A stretch of DNA of 64,000 nucleotides from Alistipes sp. (GTDB taxonomy: Bacteria; Bacteroidota; Bacteroidia; Bacteroidales; Rikenellaceae), in assembly GCA_017547175.1 (NCBI GenBank), contig JAFYQI010000006.1:124001-188000 (forward strand). Reading direction: 5' to 3'. The notes under the pieces were generated by a model. It was not told where the DNA came from. It saw nothing but the letters and a program-made list of their open reading frames with translations, and ran no database searches. The position numbers and the translations under genes are program-made. Below are positions 52,046 through 61,856 of the stretch, in pieces; the stretch's first letter is position 1, and the number at the start of each line of letters is the position of its first letter.

Positions 52046-53692
52046 ATGCGAATTATGAAGAAGTCATTATATCTCTTTCTGATGTTGCTCGTGGCCGGTT
52101 TTACGGCATGTACGAGTGATGGCGATACGGTTGAGTTCGCAACTGATCGCGCACAGATTCAAGTAAATGAAATTGGTGGCACCGAGCTGATCCAGGTGAC
52201 TGCTCAAGGCGAGTGGAGTGTTTCGACCGATGAGACCTGGATTACGGTTTCGCCGGCCAATGGTCGTGGAACGACGATTTGCAAATTCTTGATCGACTCC
52301 GCCAAAACGGCCGAGCCGCGTCGAGCAAAGGTGCGTATTCGAAACAATGATAGTTGGGAGGATCGTACGATCGTTGTCGAACAGGCCGGATATCCCTACC
52401 TCATTGAGGTTGCCAAGGAGGGTGTCGAGTTGGAAAACTATGCCAAGAGCGAGGAACGTTACTTCGATGTGAAGATACGCGCCAACGTTGATTTCAAGGT
52501 GCAGATTCCGGACAATACCAATTGGTTGTCGTATGAAAATTACAAGTTGACGCTTGATAACGGTATGCGTCCTCGTGAGGTGACTATCCGATTCAAGTGG
52601 GATATCAATACACGTCCCGAAGAGCGCTTGGCTGCAGTAAGTTTTACCCCCGTTAGCGAGGTGTCGCTCAGCCAGCAGGCCGCCTTGTCGGTAAAGCAGG
52701 CAGCTGCTGCTCCGATCGAGGCCGGAACGCGTGCCGGTGACTCGGTGGCACTGTTGAGTATCGCGCGTACGCTCGATATGATGGAAAACAGCTGGGAGAT
52801 GGGCGAGCCTATGTCGCGTTGGAATGGTGTCAAGCTGTGGGAAGAGGGTATGGAAGGATGTACGCCCGACAAGGTGGGCCGTGTGAAGTATGCCGAGTTC
52901 TTTCTCTTCTATACCAAGGAGCCGATCCCCTTTGAGGTGCGTTATCTGACGGCTGCCGAGGAACTCTACATTTTCAGTAATGCAAACTCGTTCCTCTACA
53001 GCCTTTCGACGGGTGAGTATCTTTCGGAATTGACCCAGCTGAAGCGTCTGACCGTGGGTGCTTATGGTCTGACCGAACTGCATCCGACCTTTACCAATCT
53101 GAAGAATCTGGAATATCTGGACCTCGGTTCGAATAATATGCAGGTCGTACCCAAGATATTGACCAAGGAGAATTTCCCGAAGCTGAAGACGTTGATCATG
53201 AACGCTAACCATCGTTCGGCCGTTTATGATTTGAGCAATTCAACGCGTACGGATTTGGGCGGATTGATCGATGAGCCGGAGTTCCCGGTTGATTTGATCA
53301 AATGGGGCCTTGATACGTTGGTGTTGTCGGTGAATTATCTGCATGGCGAGTTGCCGACTTTTGAAGATGATGATGAGATTCCCTACTATACGCAGGCCGA
53401 AATCGATGCAGTGGATTCGTTGCCGCAGTTCTTGGTTGATAACCGCATCAAGAAGGTGATGCCTACGACGAAGCTCTTTGCGATAAACCTGAATCGTTTG
53501 CATGGTAAGTTGCCCGATTGGTTGCTCTATCATCCGGCACTGAACCTATGGTATCCGTTTAGCTTGGTATTCCCGCAGGAGGGTCGTGATAAAAACGGTG
53601 TGGCTGCCGCTTTCGAAAACGAGCCGGTGAATATGAACTACTACTATGAGCTCTATACGACCAAGACGAAACCTTCGGGCGAGTTTGAGTAA
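52046..53692 (+). CDS. BACON and leucine-rich-repeat lipoprotein
   Basis: 548 residues. Lipobox TAC (Cys22) followed by TSDGD. One BACON domain (about 30-118) with GEWSVSTDETWITVSPANG and VVEQAGYPYL, and a second, more divergent one (about 120-220) ending SVKQA. LRR-like units follow (about 320-440, e.g. LEYLDLGSNNMQVVP and LKTLIMNANH). It starts 4 bp after the previous stop; the alternative start MKKSLYLFL at residue 4 would also give a good signal peptide. A substrate-binding role is inferred. Confidence 0.8.
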   Translation: MRIMKKSLYLFLMLLVAGFTACTSDGDTVEFATDRAQIQVNEIGGTELIQVTAQGEWSVSTDETWITVSPANGRGTTICKFLIDSAKTAEPRRAKVRIRNNDSWEDRTIVVEQAGYPYLIEVAKEGVELENYAKSEERYFDVKIRANVDFKVQIPDNTNWLSYENYKLTLDNGMRPREVTIRFKWDINTRPEERLAAVSFTPVSEVSLSQQAALSVKQAAAAPIEAGTRAGDSVALLSIARTLDMMENSWEMGEPMSRWNGVKLWEEGMEGCTPDKVGRVKYAEFFLFYTKEPIPFEVRYLTAAEELYIFSNANSFLYSLSTGEYLSELTQLKRLTVGAYGLTELHPTFTNLKNLEYLDLGSNNMQVVPKILTKENFPKLKTLIMNANHRSAVYDLSNSTRTDLGGLIDEPEFPVDLIKWGLDTLVLSVNYLHGELPTFEDDDEIPYYTQAEIDAVDSLPQFLVDNRIKKVMPTTKLFAINLNRLHGKLPDWLLYHPALNLWYPFSLVFPQEGRDKNGVAAAFENEPVNMNYYYELYTTKTKPSGEFE

Positions 53693-53699
53693 TGAAGCG

Positions 53700-55739
53700 A
53701 TGATGATTATGAAAAAGACCTATTTATATCTGATGCTTCTCGGTGCACTGCTTTCGATGAGCAGCTGCGTCAAAGAGGAGCCGGCGCAACCCAATGTAAC
53801 ACCGGAGGAGGAGCAACCGACCACCTATCTGGAGGGTGAACTGATTGTGAAGTTCTCGGCTGATGCTGCGGCTGTTATCGAGCAACAGTGTCAGACCCGC
53901 AGTGCTGTTACCCGTAGCGGTATCGGCTCGGTGGATGAGGTGCTCTCGTTGATCAACGGCTATGAGTTGGAGCGCGTTTTCCCGTATGTGGCAGACACCG
54001 AGCAGCGTACGCGTGAGGCTGAGCTCGATCGCTGGTATGTGGTGCGCTTCGGCAAGGAGTACAACGTGGAGGATGTAGCCGCTCGTCTCGAACAGTTGGG
54101 CGAGGTGCAGCGTGTCAATCTGAACCGTACGATCAAACGTGCCTACACGGGCAAGGCGACGCCGTTGTCGCGCGCGCAGTTGGAGCGTATGACGGCTCAA
54201 TCGCGCGCTGCATCGCAGGAGGATCCGTTGCTGCCGATGCAGTGGAATATGATCAATCGTGGCGATCTGTTTACCTCGGGCGATGTGGTTAAGTCGGTTA
54301 AGGATGCAGATGTTCAGGTTGAGAAGGCTTGGACGCGCTCGACCGGTGATGAGTCGGTCATCGTGGCCGTATTGGACGAAGGCGTTGATGTAACGCATCC
54401 CGATTTGGCAGCGAATATGTGGGTGAATCCGTATGAGGTCGCTGGCTCGCACGAGGATAATGATGGTAATGGTTATGCCGGTGACGTGTATGGTTATAAC
54501 TTTATCAAGAATAGCGGCACAATTACGACGAATGACCTTTACGATTCGGGCCATGGCTCACACGTAGCCGGCGTAATTGCGGCTGTGAATAAGAACGGTG
54601 AGGGCATTGCCTCCATTGCCGGTGGTAATGGCGAGAAGGGTGGTGTGCGTATCATGTCGTGCCAGGTGTTCTCGGGTAATCTTTCGGGTTCGTCGTTGCA
54701 GGTGGTGCGTGCTATCAAATACGCTGCCGATAATGGAGCGGTTGTCTTGCAATGTAGCTGGGGCTTTATGTCGGGTTCGGCCAATATCTACGATTGGGGC
54801 TCACAGGGACCTCGTACCGAGGAGGAGTTTGAGGCCTATGCTCCCCTTGAAAAGGCAGCTCTGGAGTATTTCCTCCACTATGCAGGTTCGCCAAATGGCC
54901 CGATTGAAGGTGGTATTGCTGTTTTTGCGGCCGGTAATGAGTCGGCAGATATGGCCGGTTATCCGGGTGCATCGGATAAATACCTCTCGGTAGCCGGTAC
55001 GGCTGCTGATTATACGGCTGCTGTCTACACGAACTATGGCTTTGGAACTTCGATTTCAGCACCGGGTGGCGATCAGGATTACTACTACGACTATGTGGAT
55101 GATACGCACAACTATGGTGAGGTAGGTTGCATCCTTTCGACGTTACCGATGTCGAAGAGCGAGAGCGGTTATGGCTACATGGAGGGTACTTCGATGGCCT
55201 GCCCGCATGTGTCGGGTGTTGTTGCATTGGGTGTCTCTTATGCTGCTGAATTGCGTCGCCACTTCAAGGCTACCGAGTTGCAGGAGTTGCTGATGGCTAC
55301 TGCTACGCCGATTGATGCTTACCAGACGGGTATGAAGTTATACATGCGCTATGCCGCAGACCTCGGCCCGATTCAACCGATGCAGATGAATCTCTCGAAC
55401 TATCGAGGCGGCATGGGATCGGGTCAGGTGAATGCCGATACATTCTTGGCTGCTATCGAAGGAAAGGGTGTCGAGGTGCGTTTCCCGAACATCTATCTTG
55501 CAACGGGAGGTGTTTCGGTTGTGTCGCCTGCTCGTTACTTCAAGAATGGCGAGCAACTGACTTACCAAGTGACGATTGCCGATACGAATATTGCAACTTT
55601 ACGTAGCTACAATCAGATGCTCTATTTCCAGGGTATTGCTCCGGGTACTACGTCGGCCGAAATTCGCACCTCGGACGGACAAACGCAAACGTTCCAGATT
55701 ACGGTCCGCAATGGAGCCGGATCGAATGGTTGGTTGTAA
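53700..55739 (+). CDS. Subtilisin-family (S8) serine protease, lipoprotein
   Basis: 679 residues from ATG 53700 (ATGs at 53703 and 53709 are alternatives). Lipobox SSC (Cys23) followed by VKEE. A propeptide-like segment (about 40-150) begins LEGELIVKFSADAA. The catalytic domain (about 175-580) has Asp226 in VLDEGVDVTHPD, His285 in SGHGSHVAGV, oxyanion Asn413 in AAGNES and Ser498 in GTSMACPHVSG: all intact. A C-terminal beta domain (about 590-670) resembles bacterial Ig-like modules. It is predicted to be an active, surface- or periplasm-anchored endoprotease. It starts 7 bp after the BACON/LRR gene. Confidence 0.95.
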   Translation: MMIMKKTYLYLMLLGALLSMSSCVKEEPAQPNVTPEEEQPTTYLEGELIVKFSADAAAVIEQQCQTRSAVTRSGIGSVDEVLSLINGYELERVFPYVADTEQRTREAELDRWYVVRFGKEYNVEDVAARLEQLGEVQRVNLNRTIKRAYTGKATPLSRAQLERMTAQSRAASQEDPLLPMQWNMINRGDLFTSGDVVKSVKDADVQVEKAWTRSTGDESVIVAVLDEGVDVTHPDLAANMWVNPYEVAGSHEDNDGNGYAGDVYGYNFIKNSGTITTNDLYDSGHGSHVAGVIAAVNKNGEGIASIAGGNGEKGGVRIMSCQVFSGNLSGSSLQVVRAIKYAADNGAVVLQCSWGFMSGSANIYDWGSQGPRTEEEFEAYAPLEKAALEYFLHYAGSPNGPIEGGIAVFAAGNESADMAGYPGASDKYLSVAGTAADYTAAVYTNYGFGTSISAPGGDQDYYYDYVDDTHNYGEVGCILSTLPMSKSESGYGYMEGTSMACPHVSGVVALGVSYAAELRRHFKATELQELLMATATPIDAYQTGMKLYMRYAADLGPIQPMQMNLSNYRGGMGSGQVNADTFLAAIEGKGVEVRFPNIYLATGGVSVVSPARYFKNGEQLTYQVTIADTNIATLRSYNQMLYFQGIAPGTTSAEIRTSDGQTQTFQITVRNGAGSNGWL

Positions 55740-55759
55740 TCAAAAATAGCATGTAAGCA

Positions 55760-56545
55760 ATGAGCCGACTGTGTAAAATAGTGTTGTTGCTCCTGGCAGT
55801 ATTGCGAGGTGGAGATGCTATGGCGCAGTTGCACCTGATCAGTCAGTCGCGTATTGATAGCATCCGCAACCCGCGTACGCTGACGCATATGCCGATGCAT
55901 TTCCAGCAGAGCACTACGTTGGAGATGGGGCAGATGAAGGAGGATGCCGAGCCGTGGAGTGCTGAACTTCAGTGGATAAATCGCGGGACGGAGCCCTTGG
56001 TGGTGACGAAGGTTGTAACAACTTGTGGCTGTTTGAAGGTCGATTTTGACCAATGGCCCGTCATGACTGATTCAACTGCCGTAGTTCGCATGACCTATCA
56101 TCCAAAGGGCCATCCCGGCGTGGTGTATCAACGGGCATTTATCTATACGACTGCATCTGCTGATACCCCTTCGGCTATATTGGTGGTCAATGGAGAGGTG
56201 CTTCCCGTGATGAACCCTAAGGAGAGCTATCCACAAACTTGCGGTCCGTTACGCCTTCGAACGCGTGAACTGACGTTTAGCAGTGGCGGACATCGTCAGC
56301 AGATCGCTGTCGCCTGCTATAATGGGGGGGATGAGGCTTTGCGTATTTCGACGGATACGTTGCTGACTTCACCGGCGCTACGCATCAGCAGCTCGCCCAA
56401 GGCCATACTGCCTGGTGAGGAGGGGGAATTGGTGGTTACGTTCGATCCGTCGAAGGCCGTCTTTATCAACCCGACCATGCCGCTCTATCTGCGTGGTGTC
56501 TATCTCCCTGCGCGTCAGCGACAATTGACAATTCGTATTAAGTAA
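55760..56545 (+). CDS. Exported DUF1573 protein with two domains
   Basis: 261 residues with a signal peptide (about 1-22, GGDAMAQ). The first DUF1573 domain (about 45-150) has AELQWINRGTEPLVVTKVV and the hallmark TTCGCLKVDF. A second, similar module (about 160-260) has the pattern YNGGDEALRIS and PGEEGELVVTFDP, without the CGC. DUF1573 is a beta-sandwich with no known activity, common in Bacteroidetes. It follows the protease after 20 bp. Its role in this unit is not clear; a scaffold or chaperone for the surface proteins is conceivable. Confidence 0.8.
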   Translation: MSRLCKIVLLLLAVLRGGDAMAQLHLISQSRIDSIRNPRTLTHMPMHFQQSTTLEMGQMKEDAEPWSAELQWINRGTEPLVVTKVVTTCGCLKVDFDQWPVMTDSTAVVRMTYHPKGHPGVVYQRAFIYTTASADTPSAILVVNGEVLPVMNPKESYPQTCGPLRLRTRELTFSSGGHRQQIAVACYNGGDEALRISTDTLLTSPALRISSSPKAILPGEEGELVVTFDPSKAVFINPTMPLYLRGVYLPARQRQLTIRIK

Positions 56546-56574
56546 AGGCTTGAAATATAAAATAAAAAATAGAT

Positions 56575-57024
56575 ATGAAGAAAAATTGGTTTTATCTGAC
56601 CCTGATGCTCTTGTCATCGCTCTTGGTGGCATGTGCGGAGGAGAAACCCTACGTGGAGCCGCAATTGGAGGTTACCCCCAATAATGTGGCCGGCGAGTGG
56701 ATGATCCAAAGCTGGAATAATGGCCAGTCGCTTGGCGAAGGGTGCTATGTCTATCTGCATTTGGTGCGTAACGATCGTACCTTCACGCTGTATCAGAACA
56801 TTGACAGTTTCCAGCACGTAGTGCGTACGGGAAGATATGTCATCGAGGTCGATCCCGAAATCGGAGCGGTGATTCGCGGTAACTACGATTTTGAGGGCGG
56901 TGATTGGAATCATCGCTACATCATCACCAGTTTAACGGCCAATGAGATGGTCTGGGTGGCTAAAGATGATCCGACCGATGTGTCGGTCTATGTGCGTGCC
57001 GAGATTCCCGATGAGTTGAAGTAA
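56575..57024 (+). CDS. Small lipocalin-like lipoprotein
   Basis: 149 residues. Lipobox VAC (Cys20) followed by AEEKP. The remaining chain reads N-VAGEWMIQSWNNGQ, then strands such as YVYLHLVRNDRTFTLYQ and RYVIEV, ending in VYVRAEIP, which fits the small lipocalin-like beta-barrel families of Bacteroidetes. The ligand is unknown. It is the last gene of the nine-gene unit and is followed by a terminator 20 bp downstream. Confidence 0.65.
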   Translation: MKKNWFYLTLMLLSSLLVACAEEKPYVEPQLEVTPNNVAGEWMIQSWNNGQSLGEGCYVYLHLVRNDRTFTLYQNIDSFQHVVRTGRYVIEVDPEIGAVIRGNYDFEGGDWNHRYIITSLTANEMVWVAKDDPTDVSVYVRAEIPDELK

Positions 57025-57043
57025 TGTCGGGTGAGACGAATAA

Positions 57044-57079
57044 AAAGCGGGGTTGAGCTACATGGCTGAACCCCGCTTT
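57044..57079. terminator. Bidirectional terminator closing the SusCD operon and the hut operon
   Basis: AAAGCGGGGTT with AACCCCGCTTT, extended inside by AGC/GCT past one mismatch, loop TACATG. A and T flanks serve both directions. Confidence 0.88.
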
Positions 57080-57096
57080 GTTGTTGGCTTGGGAGA

Positions 57097-58338
57097 TTAT
57101 CCTACCCATATGCGACCGCGTAAGACCGTGTGACGTATCAGCGGTGTCGCGTAAGCATAGGTGAAAAATTCGGGTGACGAGATCGGCTTGGTGATGAAGC
57201 AGTTGGCTACCTTACCTACCGTAATCGATCCGAAATCGTGGCTCAATCCCATTGCGGCTGCTCCGTTGATGGTAGCTGCATGGAGGGCCTCAGTGGGTGT
57301 CATGCGCATCTGGGTGGCAGCCAACGCCATCACCATACGCATATTACCCGAGGGCGAAGAGCCCGGATTGTAATCTGATGCCAGGGCAACGGCTAAGCCG
57401 CTTTCGATCATCTTTCGTGCTGGCGGATAGCTCATGCCGAGGAAGAACGCAGCACCGGGCAACATGGTCGGCATCGTGTGGCCGCCTTGGAGTGCCACGA
57501 TCTCCTCGTCGCCCATACGCTCCAGGTGATCTACCGAGAGTGCGCCTTCTCGAACTCCTAACTGCACGCCACCCGAAACAGCCAATTCGTTGGCGTGAAT
57601 TTTGGCCTTGAGCCCATACTGCGCTCCTTTGCGGATGATTCGTTCCGTCTCTTCGATGGTGAAGAATCCGCGATCGCAGAATACATCCACAAAGTCAGCC
57701 AGGTGTTCTTGTGCTACGGCAGGAATCATCTCGTCGCAGACCAGATTTACATAGTCACTTTGGCGGCCGATATACTTTCGAGCAACGGCATGTGCTCCGA
57801 GGAAGGTCGCACGTACCTCGATCGGTTCGCTTTCGCGGATGCGTCGAATCACGCGCAGCATCTTCAACTCATCTTCGGTCGAGAGGCCATAGCCACTTTT
57901 GATCTCAACCAAACCGGTTCCCATGCGCATAATCTCGTGTACTCGCTCGATGGCTTCGCAATACAGCTCCTCCTCCGAGGCCTCGTGCAGTCGATCTGCC
58001 GAGTTGAGAATTCCTCCACCACGTTTGGCGATCTCCTCGTAACTCAATCCATGAATTTTATCCAAAAACTCTTGTTCGCGACTACCCGCATAGACTAAAT
58101 GGGTGTGCGAATCGCAAAACGAAGGGAAGAGCATACCGCCTTCGGCATCCAGCACCTCGTCTGCCACTATTCCAGGCATCTCTTCCATCGGTCCAAAGGC
58201 GGTGATACGACCATCTTCGGCCAAGAAATAGGCGTTGTCGAGACGTTGCAAGCAGTCCATCTCCTTGCCGGCGATTCGATCGCGGTGTGCAGTATCTATT
58301 CCGACAATCGTGCCGATATGGTGAATCAGTAATTTCAT
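57097..58338 (-). CDS. hutI: Imidazolonepropionase
   Basis: 413 residues of the amidohydrolase superfamily. It opens imidazolone-5-propionate to formiminoglutamate, the third step of histidine breakdown. Metal-site motifs are SFCDSHTHLVYAG (HxH) and later KIHANELA and a terminal Asp in ASDYNPGS. Length is typical. Its start overlaps the hutH stop by 4 bp, so the two are translationally coupled, and it is the last gene of the operon. Confidence 0.95.
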   Translation of the reverse strand: MKLLIHHIGTIVGIDTAHRDRIAGKEMDCLQRLDNAYFLAEDGRITAFGPMEEMPGIVADEVLDAEGGMLFPSFCDSHTHLVYAGSREQEFLDKIHGLSYEEIAKRGGGILNSADRLHEASEEELYCEAIERVHEIMRMGTGLVEIKSGYGLSTEDELKMLRVIRRIRESEPIEVRATFLGAHAVARKYIGRQSDYVNLVCDEMIPAVAQEHLADFVDVFCDRGFFTIEETERIIRKGAQYGLKAKIHANELAVSGGVQLGVREGALSVDHLERMGDEEIVALQGGHTMPTMLPGAAFFLGMSYPPARKMIESGLAVALASDYNPGSSPSGNMRMVMALAATQMRMTPTEALHAATINGAAAMGLSHDFGSITVGKVANCFITKPISSPEFFTYAYATPLIRHTVLRGRIWVG

Positions 58339-59819
58339 CGGTTTGTGCGCAGAAATTGGATCGAATGTTCGATGTGGGGGTACATCACCTCATCGTTGTC
58401 GATGAAGGGGACAACCTGACGGTAATCGGCTACGAGACTTTCGATCTGCTCCGACGAGCGAGCCGGACGACGGAATTCCAGCGCTTGGGCGGCGTTCATT
58501 AACTCAATGGCCAACACACGCTCTACGTTCAGGACAACACGTGCCAATTTAGTAGCAGCGTTCGATCCCATGCTGACATGGTCCTCCTGGCCTTGCGATG
58601 AGGGGATCGAGTCGACCGAGGCGGGCATACACAACCCTTTGGTCTGGCTGACGATCGATGCGGCAGTGTATTGCGGAATCATGAAACCGCTGTTCAGTCC
58701 GGGTTTGGCTACCAGGAAGTGGGGAAGCGAACGAACGCCTGCAATGAGTTTGTAGGTTCTGCGCTCCGAGATGTTGCCCAACTCAGCTACGGCGATTGCC
58801 AAGCAGTCCATCGCAACGGCAATAGGCTGACCATGGAAGTTGCCGGCCGATACGATGATGTCTTCATCGGGGAAGATGGTCGGATTATCCGTCACGCTGT
58901 TGATCTCGGTCTCCATCACCGAGGTTACATAGTCGATTGTATCTTTCGAGGCACCGTGTACCTGGGGCATGCAACGGAATGAGTAGGGATCTTGGACATG
59001 CTGTTTCGGACGCGAAATCAGCTCGCTGCCCTTCAGCAGAGCGCGAATGGCTCGAGCCGTGGTAAGTTGCCCCTTGTGGCCGCGTACAAGATGTACGTTG
59101 TCCGAGAAGGGTTCGATGCGGCCGTCAAAAGCATCCAGCGAAAGAGCTCCGATGCGGTCAGCCCAACGGCTCAAATCCTGTGCCTTGAGAAGTGACCAAA
59201 CACCGTAAGCGCTCATGAACTGCGTGCCGTTGAGCAGCGCAAGACCCTCTTTGGATTGCAGTTCGATAGGCTCCCAACCAAATTTGGTCAAGATTTCACC
59301 GGCGGGGTAGTCCACTCCCTTGTATTCCACTTCGCCCAATCCCAATAGCGGCAACGACAGGTGGGCCAGCGGTGCCAAATCGCCCGATGCACCGAGCGAT
59401 CCCTGTTGATAGACGACAGGAAGAATGTTGTGGTTGTAGAGGTCGATCAGACGCTCAACGGTGCAGAGTTGTACACCCGAATGGCCGTAGGAGAGCGATT
59501 GAACCTTGAGGAGCAACATCAATTTGACAATCTCGCTCGGCACACGCTCACCCGTGCCACAGGCATGCGACATGACGAGGTTCTTTTGCAACTGAGCCAG
59601 CTCATCTTTGCCGACCGAGATGTTGCAAAGTGATCCGAATCCGGTGGTGATACCGTAGATCGGCTCTTTTTGATCCTCCATCTTGTGATCAAGATAGGCT
59701 CGACAGTGGTTGATGCGGTTTTTGCAATCATCGCTTAAGGCGAGCGGGAGCTTACGGTCGATAATCTCGCGCAGACGATCCAGCGACAAATGCTCCGCCG
59801 AAATATGGTGATATTCCAT
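58335..59819 (-). CDS. hutH: Histidine ammonia-lyase
   Basis: 494 residues. It removes ammonia from histidine to give urocanate, the entry step. The autocatalytic MIO cofactor forms from Ala144-Ser145-Gly146, in the run GSLGASGDLAPL. The N-terminal YGITTGFGSL loop (about 55-64) that closes the active site is present. The tail is normal for the family. It lies 20 bp after hutU. Confidence 0.96.
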   Translation of the reverse strand: MEYHHISAEHLSLDRLREIIDRKLPLALSDDCKNRINHCRAYLDHKMEDQKEPIYGITTGFGSLCNISVGKDELAQLQKNLVMSHACGTGERVPSEIVKLMLLLKVQSLSYGHSGVQLCTVERLIDLYNHNILPVVYQQGSLGASGDLAPLAHLSLPLLGLGEVEYKGVDYPAGEILTKFGWEPIELQSKEGLALLNGTQFMSAYGVWSLLKAQDLSRWADRIGALSLDAFDGRIEPFSDNVHLVRGHKGQLTTARAIRALLKGSELISRPKQHVQDPYSFRCMPQVHGASKDTIDYVTSVMETEINSVTDNPTIFPDEDIIVSAGNFHGQPIAVAMDCLAIAVAELGNISERRTYKLIAGVRSLPHFLVAKPGLNSGFMIPQYTAASIVSQTKGLCMPASVDSIPSSQGQEDHVSMGSNAATKLARVVLNVERVLAIELMNAAQALEFRRPARSSEQIESLVADYRQVVPFIDNDEVMYPHIEHSIQFLRTNR

Positions 59820-59839
59820 GTGTGGTAGTAGTTTATGGT

Positions 59840-61852
59840 TTATTGGAGTAATTCATGAATCATTTGTTCATCGGCCAGGTGCGGCAATGTAACCTGGAGA
59901 TCGGGCGTGCGCTCCATCTCGCGACGGATCGCATCCATCGCTCCTTCGTTGCGAGCCCATGAACGGCGTGCAATACCGTTGTTGACATCCCACAGCAACA
60001 TGCGGCGTATGCGACGATCTGCCTCTTCCGAGCCGTCGATCACCATGCCGAATCCGCCGTTAATTACCTCGCCCCAGCCAACGCCGCCACCATTGTGGAT
60101 CGAGACCCAGGTTGCTCCGCGGAACGAGTCGCCAATGACGTTGTGAATGGCCATGTCGGCCGTGCGATTCGAGCCGTCGTAGATGTTGGATGTCTCGCGG
60201 TAAGGAGAGTCGGTACCCGACACGTCGTGATGGTCGCGACCAAGCACAATCGGTGCCGAGATACGTCCCTCACGGATGGCCTGGTTGAATGCCAAGGCGA
60301 TCTTCGTACGACCTTCCGAATCGGCATAGAGGATGCGGGCTTCGGAGCCTACAACCAAGCGATTCTTGCCTGCCTCCCGAATCCAACGAATATTGTCTTC
60401 CAACTGACCACGAATAGCTTCGGGTGCTGTTTGGTGGATCTCCTCCAATACCTCGGTAGCCAAGCGATCGCTTTCGGCCAGATCCTCGGCCTTGCACGAA
60501 GTGCAGACCCAACGGAACGGTCCGAAACCGTAATCGAAGAACATCGGTCCCATGATATCCTGCACGTAGGAGGGGTAACGGAATTTATCGCCGTGCGCCA
60601 TGATATCGGCTCCGGCGCGAGACGATTCCAGGAGGAAGGCGTTGCCGTAGTCGAAGAAATACATGCCACGTGCAGTAAGCTTGTTGATGGCTGCAACCTG
60701 ACGGCGTAAAGAGGCCTGTACGCATTCGCGGAAACGATCGGGCTCTTCGGCCATCATCTTGTTCGAGGCTTCGTAACTATAGCCAACGGGGTAGTAGCCA
60801 CCGGCCCAGGGGTTGTGCAGTGAGGTTTGATCCGAGCCCAGATCAACTCGGATATCCTCATCGGCCAATCGCTCCCAGAGATCGACGACGTTGCCTACAT
60901 AGGCCATCGATACAATCTCTTTGTTGGCAACGGCCTGACGAATACGCGGAATCAGTTGATCAAGATCGCTGTGCAACTCATCAACCCATCCCTGCTCGTG
61001 ACGCTTTTCAGCCGCCTTGGGGTTGATCTCGGCCACTACGCTGACAACCTGCGAAATGTTTCCTGCTTTGGGCTGAGCACCAGACATGCCTCCCAAACCC
61101 GACGAGACGAACAACATACCGCGCGGATCGGTCTGCCCCTCGGTGTAACGCTTGCGCGCTGCATTCATCACCGTGATCGTAGTGCCATGCACAATGCCCT
61201 GCGGGCCAATATACATGTATGAGCCGGCAGTCATCTGTCCATATTGCGATACACCCAAAGCATTCATTCGCTCCCAATCATCGGGTTTCGAGTAGTTGGG
61301 AATCACCATGCCGTTCGTGACTACGACGCGCGGAGCCTCCTTGTGCGAGGGGAACAAGCCAAGCGGATGGCCCGAATACATCACCAGCGTCTGCTCGTCA
61401 GTCATCATGGAGAGGTATTTCATGGTCAGGCGATATTGCGCCCAGTTTTGGAATACGGCACCATTGCCACCATAGGTGATCAACTCGTGAGGGTGTTGTG
61501 CTACCGCCTTGTCGAGGTTGTTCTGAATCATGAGCATAATGGCGGCAGCCTGCTTCGATTGGGCAGGATACTCCTCAATGGGGCGTGCCTTCATCTCATA
61601 GTCGGGACGGAAACGGTACATGTAGATGCGTCCGTAGCGTTTCAACTCCTCCACAAACTCCTTGGCCAGCGTTTTGTGATGCTTCGAGGGAAAATAGCGC
61701 AAGGCATTCTTGAGGGCTAGCACCTGCTCCTCCGCGGTCAAAATCTCTTTGCGTTTCGGTGCATGGTTGATGGTCTTGTCGTAAGGCTTGGGCGTAGGTA
61801 ACGTGTCGGGAATACCGGCGCGAATATCCTCTTGGAACTCTTGTAAAGTCAT
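59840..61852 (-). CDS. hutU: Urocanate hydratase (long form)
   Basis: 670 residues, longer than the roughly 550-residue proteobacterial enzyme and matching the longer type seen in Bacteroidetes and eukaryotes. It converts urocanate to imidazolonepropionate with tightly bound NAD. Characteristic stretches: TYGGNGAVFQNWAQY, YSGHPLGLFPS, LFVSSGLGGMSGAQ and the late HNGGGVGWGEVINGG. The start is ATG 61852 (MTLQEFQED), 4 bp after the ftcD stop; the extension to 61921 would overlap ftcD heavily and shows no similarity. Confidence 0.95.
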   Translation of the reverse strand: MTLQEFQEDIRAGIPDTLPTPKPYDKTINHAPKRKEILTAEEQVLALKNALRYFPSKHHKTLAKEFVEELKRYGRIYMYRFRPDYEMKARPIEEYPAQSKQAAAIMLMIQNNLDKAVAQHPHELITYGGNGAVFQNWAQYRLTMKYLSMMTDEQTLVMYSGHPLGLFPSHKEAPRVVVTNGMVIPNYSKPDDWERMNALGVSQYGQMTAGSYMYIGPQGIVHGTTITVMNAARKRYTEGQTDPRGMLFVSSGLGGMSGAQPKAGNISQVVSVVAEINPKAAEKRHEQGWVDELHSDLDQLIPRIRQAVANKEIVSMAYVGNVVDLWERLADEDIRVDLGSDQTSLHNPWAGGYYPVGYSYEASNKMMAEEPDRFRECVQASLRRQVAAINKLTARGMYFFDYGNAFLLESSRAGADIMAHGDKFRYPSYVQDIMGPMFFDYGFGPFRWVCTSCKAEDLAESDRLATEVLEEIHQTAPEAIRGQLEDNIRWIREAGKNRLVVGSEARILYADSEGRTKIALAFNQAIREGRISAPIVLGRDHHDVSGTDSPYRETSNIYDGSNRTADMAIHNVIGDSFRGATWVSIHNGGGVGWGEVINGGFGMVIDGSEEADRRIRRMLLWDVNNGIARRSWARNEGAMDAIRREMERTPDLQVTLPHLADEQMIHELLQ

Positions 61853-61856
61853 CTTG

